The position numbers and the translations under genes were made by a program. The notes beneath the pieces were generated by a model that was given only the letters and a program-made list of their open reading frames with translations, was not told the DNA's origin and did no database searches. Below are positions 42,264 to 51,207 of a stretch of DNA of 64,000 nt, in pieces. The stretch's first letter is position 1, and each line of letters begins with the position of its first letter. Source of the DNA: JALHNI01 sp965229305 (lineage in GTDB: Bacteria > Acidobacteriota > Terriglobia > Bryobacterales > Bryobacteraceae); assembly GCA_965229305.1 (NCBI GenBank), contig CBDDIZ010000009.1:1-64000 (forward strand), in the 5' to 3' direction.

Positions 42264-44285
42264 ATGGCTGAAGTGTACATTGAGCAGATGAATGTCCCGA
42301 TCGCGGCCTGCGAACCCACGGTGACGGAGTTACATGAAGACCGGCGGGTGGACCCGTATCATTGGTTGCGCGACAAGCAGTCCCGGAAGGTGATCGAGCA
42401 CTTACAGGCCGAGAATCGCTACGCCGAGGGCGTGATGGCCTCCACGGAGGCCTTGCAGCACCAGCTTTACGACGAGATGGTCGCCCGGATTGAGGAGACG
42501 GATCAGAGCGCGCCCATGCCCCATGGCCCCTATGCGTATTACACGCGAACGGAGCAGGGAAAGCAGTATCTGATCTATTGCCGGCGTCCTGTCGCGGGCG
42601 GCGACGAGCAGATTCTGCTGGACGGCAATGAACTGGCGGCGGGCCAGGAGTACTTCCGGATTGGCGCGTTTGAGCCGAGTCCCGACCATCGGCGGCTGGC
42701 CTATTCGGTGGATACCGAAGGCGACGAAGTCTACACCGTGATGGTGAAGGATTTAGAGACCGGCGAACTTCTGCCGGACCGTCTCACCGACGTTTACTAC
42801 GACCTCGAATGGGCCAACGACAACCAGACGCTCTTCTTCAATCGCGTGGACGCCGCCAAGCGTCCCCACGAGATGTGGCGTCACCGTCTGGGCGATGCCG
42901 AGTCCACGCTCGTCTTTCGCGAAACCGACGAACGCTTCAACTTGGGCGTGGAGAAGACGCGCAGCGGCGAATGGATGCTGCTCAGTCTGGCCAGCGCCAC
43001 GGCCAGCGAAGTCTGGCGCTGGCCGGCCAGCCAGCCGCTTGCCGCACCCGAACTCATGTTCGCGCGGCGTCCGCAGATTGAATACCACGTCGAGCATCAG
43101 GGCGACCATTTCTACATCCGCATCAACGACCAGGGTCGGAACTTCCGCCTGGTGGAAGCGCCCGTCGCCAATCCTGGCGAGTGGCGCGAAGTGATCCCTC
43201 ATCGCTCGCAGGTGCTGCTGGAAATGGTTCTGGCCTTCGCGGAGCACGTGGTCGTGGTGGAACGCGAAGGTGGGCTGCGCCGCATCCGCATCGACTTCGC
43301 CCGCGACATTCCGTTCCCGGACCCTGTGTATCATGTGGCGCCGCAGCGCAATCCCGAGTACCACACCCGCACCTTCCGCTACGAGTACACTTCGATGGTG
43401 ACGCCCTCGAGCGTCATCGACTATGACCTCGTCACCGGCGACGCCGTCGTCCGCAAGACAACCATCGTGCATGGCTATGACGCCTCCGCCTACGTCACCG
43501 AACGCCTGATGGTGACCGCGCCCGACGGCGTGCAAGTGCCGCTGGCGCTGGTCTACAAGCGTGGCATCGCCCGCGATGGCCGCAATCCCACCATGCTCTA
43601 CGGCTATGGCTCTTACGGCTTAAACACCGAGCCGACGTTCAGTTCGGAGCGCCTCAGCCTGCTCGACCGCGGTTGGGTCTGGGCGATTGCGCAGATCCGC
43701 GGCGGCAGCGAACTGGGAACGCCCTGGCACGATGACGGCAAGATGATGAAGAAGCGGAACACCTTCACCGACTTCATCGCCTGCGCCGAACATCTGATTG
43801 CCAGCGGCTATACGTCCCCTTCTAAGCTCGCCATTATGGGCCGCAGCGCGGGCGGCCTGCTGATGGGCGCCGTGCTCAACCTGCGTCCCGACTTGTTTCA
43901 AGCCGCCATCGCCGGCGTGCCCTTTGTCGACGTGCTGAACACGATGCTCGATGCCTCGCTCCCGCTCACCGTCGGGGAGTACGAAGAGTGGGGCAACCCG
44001 AACGAAGAAGCCGCCTACCGCTACATGAAGTCGTATTCGCCTTATGACAACGTGGGCCCCTACGACTATCCGCACCTGCTGGTGCTCGCCGGCTTGAATG
44101 ATCCGCGCGTGCAGTATTGGGAGCCGGCCAAGTGGGTCGCCAAGCTGCGCGCCACCGGCACCGGCCAGCGCGAGATCCTCCTGAAAACAGAGATGGGCGC
44201 GGGCCACTTTGGACCCTCCGGCCGGTATGAGCGTTTTCATGAGACCGCGTTCGAGTACGCGTTTCTGTTGAAGTACGTGCGTTAG
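42264..44285 (+). CDS. S9 family serine oligopeptidase (oligopeptidase B/prolyl oligopeptidase-like)
   Basis: A 673-residue peptidase. I choose the ATG at 42264 (MAEVYIEQM), since the family-like sequence DPYHWLRD begins soon after; an ATG at 42288 is possible. A beta-propeller precedes a C-terminal alpha/beta hydrolase domain with Ser528 in GRSAGGLLMG, Asp613 in LNDPRVQYWEP, and His648 in GAGHFGPSGR. The GGSELGTPWHDDGK segment is close to oligopeptidase B, which cuts after basic residues. No signal peptide is evident, so it is cytosolic. Its promoter region is shared with the divergent gdx riboswitch leader. Confidence 0.92.
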   Translation: MAEVYIEQMNVPIAACEPTVTELHEDRRVDPYHWLRDKQSRKVIEHLQAENRYAEGVMASTEALQHQLYDEMVARIEETDQSAPMPHGPYAYYTRTEQGKQYLIYCRRPVAGGDEQILLDGNELAAGQEYFRIGAFEPSPDHRRLAYSVDTEGDEVYTVMVKDLETGELLPDRLTDVYYDLEWANDNQTLFFNRVDAAKRPHEMWRHRLGDAESTLVFRETDERFNLGVEKTRSGEWMLLSLASATASEVWRWPASQPLAAPELMFARRPQIEYHVEHQGDHFYIRINDQGRNFRLVEAPVANPGEWREVIPHRSQVLLEMVLAFAEHVVVVEREGGLRRIRIDFARDIPFPDPVYHVAPQRNPEYHTRTFRYEYTSMVTPSSVIDYDLVTGDAVVRKTTIVHGYDASAYVTERLMVTAPDGVQVPLALVYKRGIARDGRNPTMLYGYGSYGLNTEPTFSSERLSLLDRGWVWAIAQIRGGSELGTPWHDDGKMMKKRNTFTDFIACAEHLIASGYTSPSKLAIMGRSAGGLLMGAVLNLRPDLFQAAIAGVPFVDVLNTMLDASLPLTVGEYEEWGNPNEEAAYRYMKSYSPYDNVGPYDYPHLLVLAGLNDPRVQYWEPAKWVAKLRATGTGQREILLKTEMGAGHFGPSGRYERFHETAFEYAFLLKYVR

Positions 44286-44375
44286 AATACAGACGTGACC
44301 CACGGCAGGAACCAGCGCGGCCGCGTGCCCGGCACATACACGGCGATCGAAGCTTCCCGATAAGTTGCGCAATCA

Positions 44376-45662
44376 GTGAATCATCCTGCCGAGGTTCGTT
44401 ACCTCTACTCGCTCGGAAACGAAGTCAAGACGATCAAGCTGGGGCTGGATCGCATGCGGCTGATGGCCGCCGCGCTCGACCATCCCGAGCGCGCGTGCCG
44501 CTACGTTCACGTCGCCGGTACCAATGGCAAAGGCTCCACCTGCGCCATGATCGCGAGCGCCTTGCGCCACAAAGGCCTCTCCACCGGCCTCTACACGTCG
44601 CCGCACTTTGTCGACCCCGCCGAACGGATTCAGGTGAACGGCAAGCCGCTCACCGAGCATCAGTTCTCCACCGTCTTCGAAGAAATGCATCAGGTGGCTG
44701 AAGCGCTCATCAAGCGAGGTGAGCTCGACATGCACCCCACCTACTTCGAGTCGCTGACGCTGATGGCGTTTCTCGCCTTCCGGCAGGCTCGCGTGCACAC
44801 CGTGGTGCTCGAAACCGGCTTGGGCGGACGTCTGGACGCCACCAACATCGTCACGCCGGTGCTCTCAGTGATCACGGCGATCGACTTCGACCACATGCAG
44901 TGGCTGGGCAACACCATCGAAGAGATTGCCGGCGAGAAGGCTGGCATCATCAAGCCGGGCGTACCCGTTGTGGTGGCTCATCAGCGGCCCGAGGCGCGAC
45001 TTCCCATCGAGCGGGTCGCCCTCGACCAGAGCGCGCCGCGCTACGACGTGGACGACTGGCGCCGGCAGGTGGAATCGATCGACGCTTACTCCGGAACTTA
45101 CGCGCTCGAGCATGGCGACACCCGCCTCGAAGTGCATTGTCCGCTCGCCGGTGAGCACCAACTCCATAACTCGTCCACCGCCGCCGTGGCTCTGCATCAT
45201 CTGGGCCTCACGCCGCAGGAGATTCACGACGGCATCGCCGTGGCGCAGTGGCCCGGACGCCTGGAGCGCATTCACGAATCCCCGGACGTTATCCTGGATG
45301 GCGCGCACAACGTCGCCGGCGCCACCGCCCTCGCCGCCTACATCCGGCACTTTCATCAAGGCCGGAACGTCTGGATGATCTTTGGCGTGATGGCCGATAA
45401 GCAGGTGGATGAGATCGCCGAGATCCTGTTTCCGCTCGCCACGCATCTGATTCTGACGGCGCCCGATCAGGCGCGCGCCCTCGCCGCCACGGAGATTGCG
45501 AAGTTGCCTGTCGCCCGCCACGCCACCCTCGCCGGCAGCGTCACTGAAGCCCTCGAGACCATTCAGGACGCCGCGCCCGAAGACGTCGTCTTCATCACGG
45601 GAAGCCTGTATCTGGTGGGAGAAGCGAAGCCGATCCTCGAGCGCATGGGGTTGCTGACGTGA
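44376..45662 (+). CDS. folC: bifunctional folylpolyglutamate/dihydrofolate synthase
   Basis: A 428-residue Mur-ligase-family enzyme that adds glutamates to folates and, in bacteria with one copy, makes dihydrofolate. From a GTG start, the ATP P-loop is GTNGKGS (48-54); the conserved TSPHFVDPAERIQVNG, LETGLGGRLDATN and DGAHN segments are all present. The C-terminal domain runs to full family length. Its TGA overlaps the GTG of the acyltransferase gene by 4 bases (GTGA), so the two are probably translated in coupling. Confidence 0.94.
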   Translation: MNHPAEVRYLYSLGNEVKTIKLGLDRMRLMAAALDHPERACRYVHVAGTNGKGSTCAMIASALRHKGLSTGLYTSPHFVDPAERIQVNGKPLTEHQFSTVFEEMHQVAEALIKRGELDMHPTYFESLTLMAFLAFRQARVHTVVLETGLGGRLDATNIVTPVLSVITAIDFDHMQWLGNTIEEIAGEKAGIIKPGVPVVVAHQRPEARLPIERVALDQSAPRYDVDDWRRQVESIDAYSGTYALEHGDTRLEVHCPLAGEHQLHNSSTAAVALHHLGLTPQEIHDGIAVAQWPGRLERIHESPDVILDGAHNVAGATALAAYIRHFHQGRNVWMIFGVMADKQVDEIAEILFPLATHLILTAPDQARALAATEIAKLPVARHATLAGSVTEALETIQDAAPEDVVFITGSLYLVGEAKPILERMGLLT

Positions 45663-46384
45663 GCTTCGCCAAATTGCGTGCCTTTCTGTGGATTGACCCG
45701 CTGATCTGCCTGGCCACCGTCGTGATGGGCACCGCCAGCCTCGCCGCGTCTTTCTTCGATCGCACCGGCCACAAGCAGATGAGCGTGGCGCGCGCGTGGG
45801 CGCGTCTGCTCTGCCGGCTGGCGGGCGTGAGCCTCAAAATCGAAGGCTTGGAGCACATCCAGCCCAAGTCGAACTACATCATCGCGGCGAATCACTTGAG
45901 CTACATGGATACGCCCGTCCTGCTTGGCTACCTGCCGGTGGACTTCCGCTTCATGGCCAAGAAAGGCCTATTCAGCATCCCGTTTCTCGGCACGCACTTG
46001 GCGAGTGCCGGCCACCTGCCTGTAGTGAACGATAACCCTCGCGAAGGCATCCGCACCTTGAACGAAGCCGCCAAGCTGATTGCGGAGCGGCACACGTCGG
46101 TCTTGATCTTCCCCGAAGGCGGACGAGCTTCCGACGGTCGTCTGCAGGAGTTTCGCGACGGCGCCTTTTTCCTTGCCATCAAGAGCGAAACGCCCGTGCT
46201 GCCCGTCGCTTTGATCGGCACGTACGAAATGCTGCCGTTCGGTTCGGGCTTCATGAAGCCGGGTCCGGTGACGATGCGCATCGGCGCGCCGGTGGAGACT
46301 GCGGGCCGCCACATCAAAGAGCGGACGGACCTGTCCGTCCAGGTCCGCAGCGAGATCGACCGCCTGACCCAGGTCGGCCTCTAG
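45659..46384 (+). CDS. 1-acyl-glycerol-3-phosphate acyltransferase (PlsC-like)
   Basis: A 241-residue membrane-associated acyltransferase from a GTG start overlapping folC. Motif I is NHLSYMD (78-84), motif II lies near FRFMAKKGLFSIPFLG, and motif III is FPEGGRASDG. An N-terminal hydrophobic segment (about 8-33) would anchor it in the inner membrane. The family makes phosphatidic acid; the FPEGGR form (rather than FPEGTRS) is common in this phylum. It is followed 20 bases later by the molybdenum hydroxylase genes. Confidence 0.9.
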   Translation: MSFAKLRAFLWIDPLICLATVVMGTASLAASFFDRTGHKQMSVARAWARLLCRLAGVSLKIEGLEHIQPKSNYIIAANHLSYMDTPVLLGYLPVDFRFMAKKGLFSIPFLGTHLASAGHLPVVNDNPREGIRTLNEAAKLIAERHTSVLIFPEGGRASDGRLQEFRDGAFFLAIKSETPVLPVALIGTYEMLPFGSGFMKPGPVTMRIGAPVETAGRHIKERTDLSVQVRSEIDRLTQVGL

Positions 46385-46404
46385 CTCCTGCTACGATTCT
46401 CATA

Positions 46405-47259
46405 ATGAAAGCCTTTGACTACGCGGCTCCGCGAACGTTGAGCGAGGCGTTAACGCTTCTGGCGGCCAACCCGGCGGCGCGGATTTTGGCAGGCGGGACG
46501 GACCTGCTGGTGCAACTGAAGAATCATCGCCGCGAAACACCGCTGGTGATCGACGTAAAACGCATTCCCGAACTCAAAGAGATCCGTTTTGATACGGCTC
46601 AGGGACTCACCATCGGCGCGGCGGTCCCCTGCATCGACCTCGCCTCGCACGCTGACTTGCGGCGCGTCTATCCGTCGCTGGCCGAAGTGGCGGGCCTGAT
46701 CGGCGGCACCGCCGTCCAAGGCCGCGCGTCGCTCGGCGGCAATCTTTGCAACGCCGCCCCCAGTGCGGACTCCGTGCCCTTGATGATCGCCCTCTCCGCC
46801 GTGGCGCGCGTCGCCGGCCCCCAAGGCCTTCGCGACGTGCCGGTGGAAGAGTTCTGCGTCGCGCCGGGCAAGAATATGCTCGCCGACGGCGAGTTCCTCG
46901 TGAATCTGTTCTTCCCGCTTCCCGAAGCGGGATCCCACGCGCACTATTTGCGCTTCATTCCTCGCAACGAGATGGATATCGCCGTGGTGGGCGTTGGCGT
47001 TTCGGCCACCGTGCGCGACGGCAAAATCGCCGCGGCGCGGATTGCGCTCGCCTCCGTCGCGCCCACGCCGCTCTTTGTGAAAGAAGCGGGCGAAGCGCTG
47101 GTCGGCTTGGCCCCCACGGCCGAAGCCTTCGAAAAAGCGGGTGCCTTGGCGGCCGCCGCCGCCCAGCCGATTTCGGACATGCGCGCGCCGGCCGACTATC
47201 GGCGCCATTTGTGCGGTGTGTTGACGCGGCGCGCCCTGGCGGCGGCGCTGGCGAATTAG
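46405..47259 (+). CDS. molybdenum hydroxylase FAD-binding subunit (medium)
   Basis: A 284-residue FAD subunit of the xanthine dehydrogenase/CO dehydrogenase type. The pyrophosphate-binding segments ILAGGTDLLVQLKN (about 27-40) and GGNLCNAAPSADS (about 111-123) are intact. Its C-terminal domain follows the CO_deh_flav fold. It accepts electrons from the 2Fe-2S subunit encoded 13 bases downstream. Substrate specificity lies in the large subunit. Confidence 0.93.
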   Translation: MKAFDYAAPRTLSEALTLLAANPAARILAGGTDLLVQLKNHRRETPLVIDVKRIPELKEIRFDTAQGLTIGAAVPCIDLASHADLRRVYPSLAEVAGLIGGTAVQGRASLGGNLCNAAPSADSVPLMIALSAVARVAGPQGLRDVPVEEFCVAPGKNMLADGEFLVNLFFPLPEAGSHAHYLRFIPRNEMDIAVVGVGVSATVRDGKIAAARIALASVAPTPLFVKEAGEALVGLAPTAEAFEKAGALAAAAAQPISDMRAPADYRRHLCGVLTRRALAAALAN

Positions 47260-47272
47260 GGGTAGAGATTCC

Positions 47273-47752
47273 ATGAAAAAAGTCCACGTGCAATTGACCG
47301 TGAATGGCGAGCCGGCCGAGTTCCTGGCCGAGCCGCGGCAGACGCTTCTCGAATGTCTGCGCGACAACCTCAATCTGACCGGCACTAAGGAAGGCTGCGG
47401 CGACGGCAATTGCGGCGCCTGCACCGTCAAGCTGGATGGCAAGCTGGTCACTTCCTGTCTCGTCCTCGGAGTGGAAGCCGAAGGCCAAAGCGTCGAAACG
47501 GTGGAAGGCATCGCCAAGGGTTCCGCGCTGCATCCGCTGCAGCGCGTCTTCATTGAAAGCGCGGGGCTGCAGTGCGGCATCTGCACGCCGGGCGTGCTGA
47601 TGGCGGCCAAGGCTTTGCTCGAAAAAGAACCCAATCCCACCGAACACCAGATCCGTTTGTGGCTGGCGAACAACCTCTGCCGGTGTACCGGCTATGACAA
47701 GATCGTGCGCGCCGTGCAGTTGGCGGCGAGCGAAATGCGGGGTGCGCAATGA
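47273..47752 (+). CDS. molybdenum hydroxylase 2Fe-2S subunit (small)
   Basis: A 159-residue ferredoxin-like subunit with both 2Fe-2S sites. The plant-type cluster uses Cys42, Cys47, Cys50 and Cys62; the second uses Cys101, Cys104, Cys136 and Cys138 (CGICTPG ... CRCTGY). It moves electrons from the molybdenum centre to FAD. Its stop overlaps the large-subunit ATG by 4 bases (ATGA). Confidence 0.95.
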   Translation: MKKVHVQLTVNGEPAEFLAEPRQTLLECLRDNLNLTGTKEGCGDGNCGACTVKLDGKLVTSCLVLGVEAEGQSVETVEGIAKGSALHPLQRVFIESAGLQCGICTPGVLMAAKALLEKEPNPTEHQIRLWLANNLCRCTGYDKIVRAVQLAASEMRGAQ

Positions 47753-49998
47753 GCGCTCAATTCACGTTGATCGGCACGCGGCCGCCGCGCCATGACGGCG
47801 CCGACAAAGTCACCGGCCGGGCGCTCTACGGCGCGGACCTGAAGATGGCCGGGCTGCTGCACGGCGCCATTCTGCGCAGTCCCCATGCCCACGCCCGCAT
47901 CGTCAGCATCGATACGTCCAAGGCGGAAGCGCATCCGGAAGTGCGCGCGGTCGTCACCGCCGTCGACTTCCCCGAGTCCCCCGACCGGATCGTCGATCTC
48001 GGTGAAGGCGAAACGCCCCTCAGCTATCTGCGCGGCAACATCCTGGCCAAAGGCAAGGTGCTCTATCACGGCCACGCCGTGGCGGCCGTCGCCGCCACCA
48101 GCGCGCAAGCGGCCGAAGAGATCGCCGGCCTGATCGAAGTGAAGTACGAGCCGCTGCCCTGTGTGCTCAACGCCCCCGACGGCATGGCCACCGGCGCGCC
48201 CATCCTGCATGAGGACCTGCGCACCAAGGAGTTCGGCGTCGCCACCAGCGGCCAAAGCAACGTCGCCGACCATTTCCGCCACGTGATGGGCGACATCGAC
48301 AAGGGCTTCGCCGAGGCGGACCTGGTGCTCGAACGCGAGTTCAACACCTCCACCGTCCATCAGGGCTACATCGAACCGCACACCGCCACCGCGCTCTGGA
48401 ACAACGACGGACGCCTCCTGGTGTGGTGCTCCACGCAAGGCAGCTTTGTCGTACGCGATGCCGTGGCCTGCCTGCTGGACCTGCCGGTGTCGCGCGTGCG
48501 CGTCACGCCGATGGAAATTGGCGGCGGCTTTGGCGGCAAGATTCCCGTCTACGTGGAGCCCGTCGCCGCCCTGCTTTCGAAGAAGAGCGGACATCCGGTG
48601 AAGGTCACCATGAACCGGCGCGAAGTGCTGGAAGGCACCGGACCCACGCCGGGCTCGTTCATCCGCGTCAAGATCGGCGCGAAGCAGGACGGCACGCTCG
48701 TCGCCGCTCAGGCGCACCTCGCGTATGAAGCCGGCGCCTATCCCGGCGCGATGGTGAGCCCCGCGGCCACCTGCGTCTTCGCCGCTTACGACATTCCCAA
48801 CCAGACCATCGACGGTTACGACGTGGTGGTGAACAAGCCCTCCACCGCGGCCTATCGCGCGCCCGGCGCCACCAACGCCGCCTTCGCCACCGAAACCGTC
48901 CTCGACGAAATGGCTGAGTTGCTCAAGCTCGATCCCCTCGACCTCCGCTTGAAGAACGTCGCCCAGGAAGGCACCCGCCGTGCCGATGGCGCCAAATTCC
49001 GCCAGATCGGCTGCAAGCAGGTGCTCGAGACGATGAAGTCGCATCCCCACTACAGCGCGCCCCTCGGCGAGCCGTCCCATCCGGCGGCCAAGCGAGGACG
49101 CGGCGTCGCCGTGGGCTTCTGGATGAATGCCGGCCTGCCCTCCAGTTGCATGTTGAGCGTGAACTCCGATGGCAGCGTCGGCCTCATCGAAGGCTCCACC
49201 GACATCGGTGGCTCGCGTACGTCTATCGCCATGCAGGCCGCTGAAGTGCTGGGTCTGAAGGCGGAAGACATGCGGCCGTCCGTCGTCGACACCGACACCA
49301 TCGGCTACACCGGCGTCACCGGCGGCTCGCGCACCACGTTCGCCACCGGCTGGGCCGCTCACGATGCCGCCCAGGACGTCCTGAAACAGATGAAAGAGCG
49401 CGCCGCCAAGCTCTGGCAAGTGGAGTCCGTCGACTTCGCTCACGGCGTCTTCAGTGCCGGCGAACACCGGCTCACCTTTGCCGAACTCGCCGCCAAGCTG
49501 GGCGAAACCGGCGCCCCCATCGTCGGCCGCGCCTCGGTGAATCCGCGCGGCGTCGGCGGCTCCTTCGCGGGCGTCATCGCCGACGTCGAGGTCGATCTCG
49601 AAACCGGCAAAACCAGCATCGTTCGCTTCACCGCCGTGCAGGACGCCGGCAAAGCCATCCATCCGAGTTACGTCGAAGGTCAGATGCAGGGCGGCAGCGT
49701 CCAGGGCATCGGCTGGGCATTGAACGAAGAGTATGCGATGAGTCCGGACGGCCGCATGCTGAATGCCAGCCTCCTCGATTACCGCATGCCCACCGCGCTC
49801 GACGTTCCCATGATCGATACGGCCATCGTCGAAGTGCCGAACCCGGTACACCCTTACGGGGTGCGCGGCGTGGGCGAGGCCAACATCGTTTCGCCGCCCG
49901 CCGGGATTGCCAACGCGATTCACGCGGCCACCGGCAAGCGGCTGCGCCGTCTGCCGATGAATCCTCCGTCCGTCCTGGCGGCCATCTTGGGAGCTTAA
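47749..49998 (+). CDS. molybdenum hydroxylase molybdopterin-binding subunit (large)
   Basis: A 749-residue large subunit with the expected GGGFGGK motif and catalytic Glu710 in GVRGVGEANIV. The active-site loop is AYRAPGA (368-374), as in xanthine dehydrogenase and aromatic hydroxylases, not the AYxCSFR of form I CO dehydrogenase or AYRGAGR of form II. It should hydroxylate an N-heterocyclic or aromatic substrate, unidentified. The order medium-small-large is typical for coxMSL-like operons. The acyl-CoA dehydrogenase gene starts directly after its stop. Confidence 0.93.
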   Translation: MSAQFTLIGTRPPRHDGADKVTGRALYGADLKMAGLLHGAILRSPHAHARIVSIDTSKAEAHPEVRAVVTAVDFPESPDRIVDLGEGETPLSYLRGNILAKGKVLYHGHAVAAVAATSAQAAEEIAGLIEVKYEPLPCVLNAPDGMATGAPILHEDLRTKEFGVATSGQSNVADHFRHVMGDIDKGFAEADLVLEREFNTSTVHQGYIEPHTATALWNNDGRLLVWCSTQGSFVVRDAVACLLDLPVSRVRVTPMEIGGGFGGKIPVYVEPVAALLSKKSGHPVKVTMNRREVLEGTGPTPGSFIRVKIGAKQDGTLVAAQAHLAYEAGAYPGAMVSPAATCVFAAYDIPNQTIDGYDVVVNKPSTAAYRAPGATNAAFATETVLDEMAELLKLDPLDLRLKNVAQEGTRRADGAKFRQIGCKQVLETMKSHPHYSAPLGEPSHPAAKRGRGVAVGFWMNAGLPSSCMLSVNSDGSVGLIEGSTDIGGSRTSIAMQAAEVLGLKAEDMRPSVVDTDTIGYTGVTGGSRTTFATGWAAHDAAQDVLKQMKERAAKLWQVESVDFAHGVFSAGEHRLTFAELAAKLGETGAPIVGRASVNPRGVGGSFAGVIADVEVDLETGKTSIVRFTAVQDAGKAIHPSYVEGQMQGGSVQGIGWALNEEYAMSPDGRMLNASLLDYRMPTALDVPMIDTAIVEVPNPVHPYGVRGVGEANIVSPPAGIANAIHAATGKRLRRLPMNPPSVLAAILGA

Positions 49999-51138
49999 GT
50001 GACCTTCGACCTCACGTCCGAGCAAGTGCAGCTCCGCAAAGCCGTCCGCGACTTTGCGGAGAGCGAGATTCGCCCGCACGTGCTCGCGTGGGACGAAGCG
50101 CAGACCTTTCCGCTCGACCTCGTCAAGCAACTGGGCCAGCTCGGCTACCTCGGTTCGATCTTCCCCGAAGACCTCGGCGGCAGCGGCTTGGGCTACGCCG
50201 AGTACGCCCTCATCGTCGAAGAACTGGGCCGCGTCGATCCCTCCGTCGGCCTCATCGTGGCGGCGCATACTTCCCTTTGCGCCAATCACATCTTTGTGGC
50301 CGGTACGCAGGCGCAACGCGAACACTACCTGCCCAAGCTGGCCACCGGCGAGTGGATCGGCTGCTGGTCGCTCACGGAGCCCGAAGCCGGTTCCGATGCC
50401 GGCGGCACCCGCTCCACGGCACGCCGCGAAGGGGATGGCTGGGTGCTGAACGGCGCCAAGACCTTCACCACCAACGCCCACTACGCCGACGTCTGCGTCG
50501 CCATGGCCGTCACGGACTCCCAAGCCCAGCATCACGGCATCTCCGCGTTCGTCCTCGATCGCGGCAGCTTCCGGCCCGGCAAGAAGGAGAACAAGCTGGG
50601 CATGCGCGCCAGCGCGACTGGCGAAGTGGTCTTCGAGAACGTCTATGTGCCGGACGAGCAACGCCTGGGCAAGCTCGGCGAAGGCTTCGTCGATAGCTTA
50701 CGCATCCTCGATGGCGGCCGCATTTCGATTGCCGCCTTGTCGCTCGGGATTGCGCAAGGCGCCTTCGACGCCGCCTTCGCCTATGCCAAGCAGCGCAAGC
50801 AGTTCGGCAAAGCCATTGTCGAGTTCCAGGCCATCAGCCACAAGCTTGCCGACATGGCTACAGAAATTGAAGCCGCCCGCCTGCTGGTCTATCGCGCGGC
50901 GGCGCTGAAGGACGCCGGACGTCCGGTAACCCGGCAGTCGGCGATGGCCAAGCTCTACGCCTCGGAGATGGCCTGCCGCGTCGCCTCCGAAGCCTTGCAG
51001 ATTCACGGTGGCTATGGCTTCATCAAGGACTATCCGGTGGAGAAGTTCTACCGCGACGTAAAGCTCATGACCATTGGCGAGGGCACCAGCGAGATCCAGC
51101 GCCTGGTGATTGCGCGCGAGTTACTCAAGAATCGCTAA
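49999..51138 (+). CDS. acyl-CoA dehydrogenase
   Basis: A 379-residue flavin-dependent enzyme forming enoyl-CoA from acyl-CoA. The GTG start abuts the preceding TAA (TAAGTG). Signature segments include LTEPEAGSDAGG and the C-terminal ALQIHGGYGFIKDYPVEKFYRD. The catalytic base is Glu361 in GEGTSEIQ, the position of short- and medium-chain enzymes. No electron-transfer flavoprotein genes are adjacent. Coupling to the molybdenum hydroxylase suggests a common catabolic pathway for a ring-containing acid; this is inference. Confidence 0.94.
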   Translation: MTFDLTSEQVQLRKAVRDFAESEIRPHVLAWDEAQTFPLDLVKQLGQLGYLGSIFPEDLGGSGLGYAEYALIVEELGRVDPSVGLIVAAHTSLCANHIFVAGTQAQREHYLPKLATGEWIGCWSLTEPEAGSDAGGTRSTARREGDGWVLNGAKTFTTNAHYADVCVAMAVTDSQAQHHGISAFVLDRGSFRPGKKENKLGMRASATGEVVFENVYVPDEQRLGKLGEGFVDSLRILDGGRISIAALSLGIAQGAFDAAFAYAKQRKQFGKAIVEFQAISHKLADMATEIEAARLLVYRAAALKDAGRPVTRQSAMAKLYASEMACRVASEALQIHGGYGFIKDYPVEKFYRDVKLMTIGEGTSEIQRLVIARELLKNR

Positions 51139-51142
51139 GTCA

Positions 51143-51189
51143 ATAAAAAAGGCCCGGCCCACGCCACTAAGGTGGGCGCGGACCGGGCC
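51143..51189 (-). terminator. rho-independent terminator of the beta-helix protein gene
   Basis: GGCCCGG (51151-51157) pairs with CCGGGCC (51183-51189), and an inner CCCAC/GTGGG stem closes the hairpin with some mismatch. Read on the minus strand it is followed by six T (51150-51145), giving a strong intrinsic terminator about 20 bases past the stop at 51208. In the plus direction there is no U-tract, though it may still slow transcription from the acyl-CoA dehydrogenase gene. Confidence 0.82.
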
Positions 51190-51207
51190 GAATTCAGGGA
51201 CGTTGGG

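Noticed and set aside
44286..44375. A tRNA or small RNA gene in the gap before folC
   Set aside because: A GC-rich hairpin is present but there is no cloverleaf, TpsiC motif or terminator.
46405..49998. Aerobic carbon monoxide dehydrogenase (coxMSL)
   Set aside because: Gene order fits, but the active-site loop is AYRAPGA rather than AYxCSFR or AYRGAGR, so CO oxidation is not supported.
47692..50661. A 989-codon minus-strand open frame opposite the molybdenum hydroxylase and acyl-CoA dehydrogenase genes
   Set aside because: Low-complexity composition and antisense to two firmly assigned enzymes; a codon-bias shadow.
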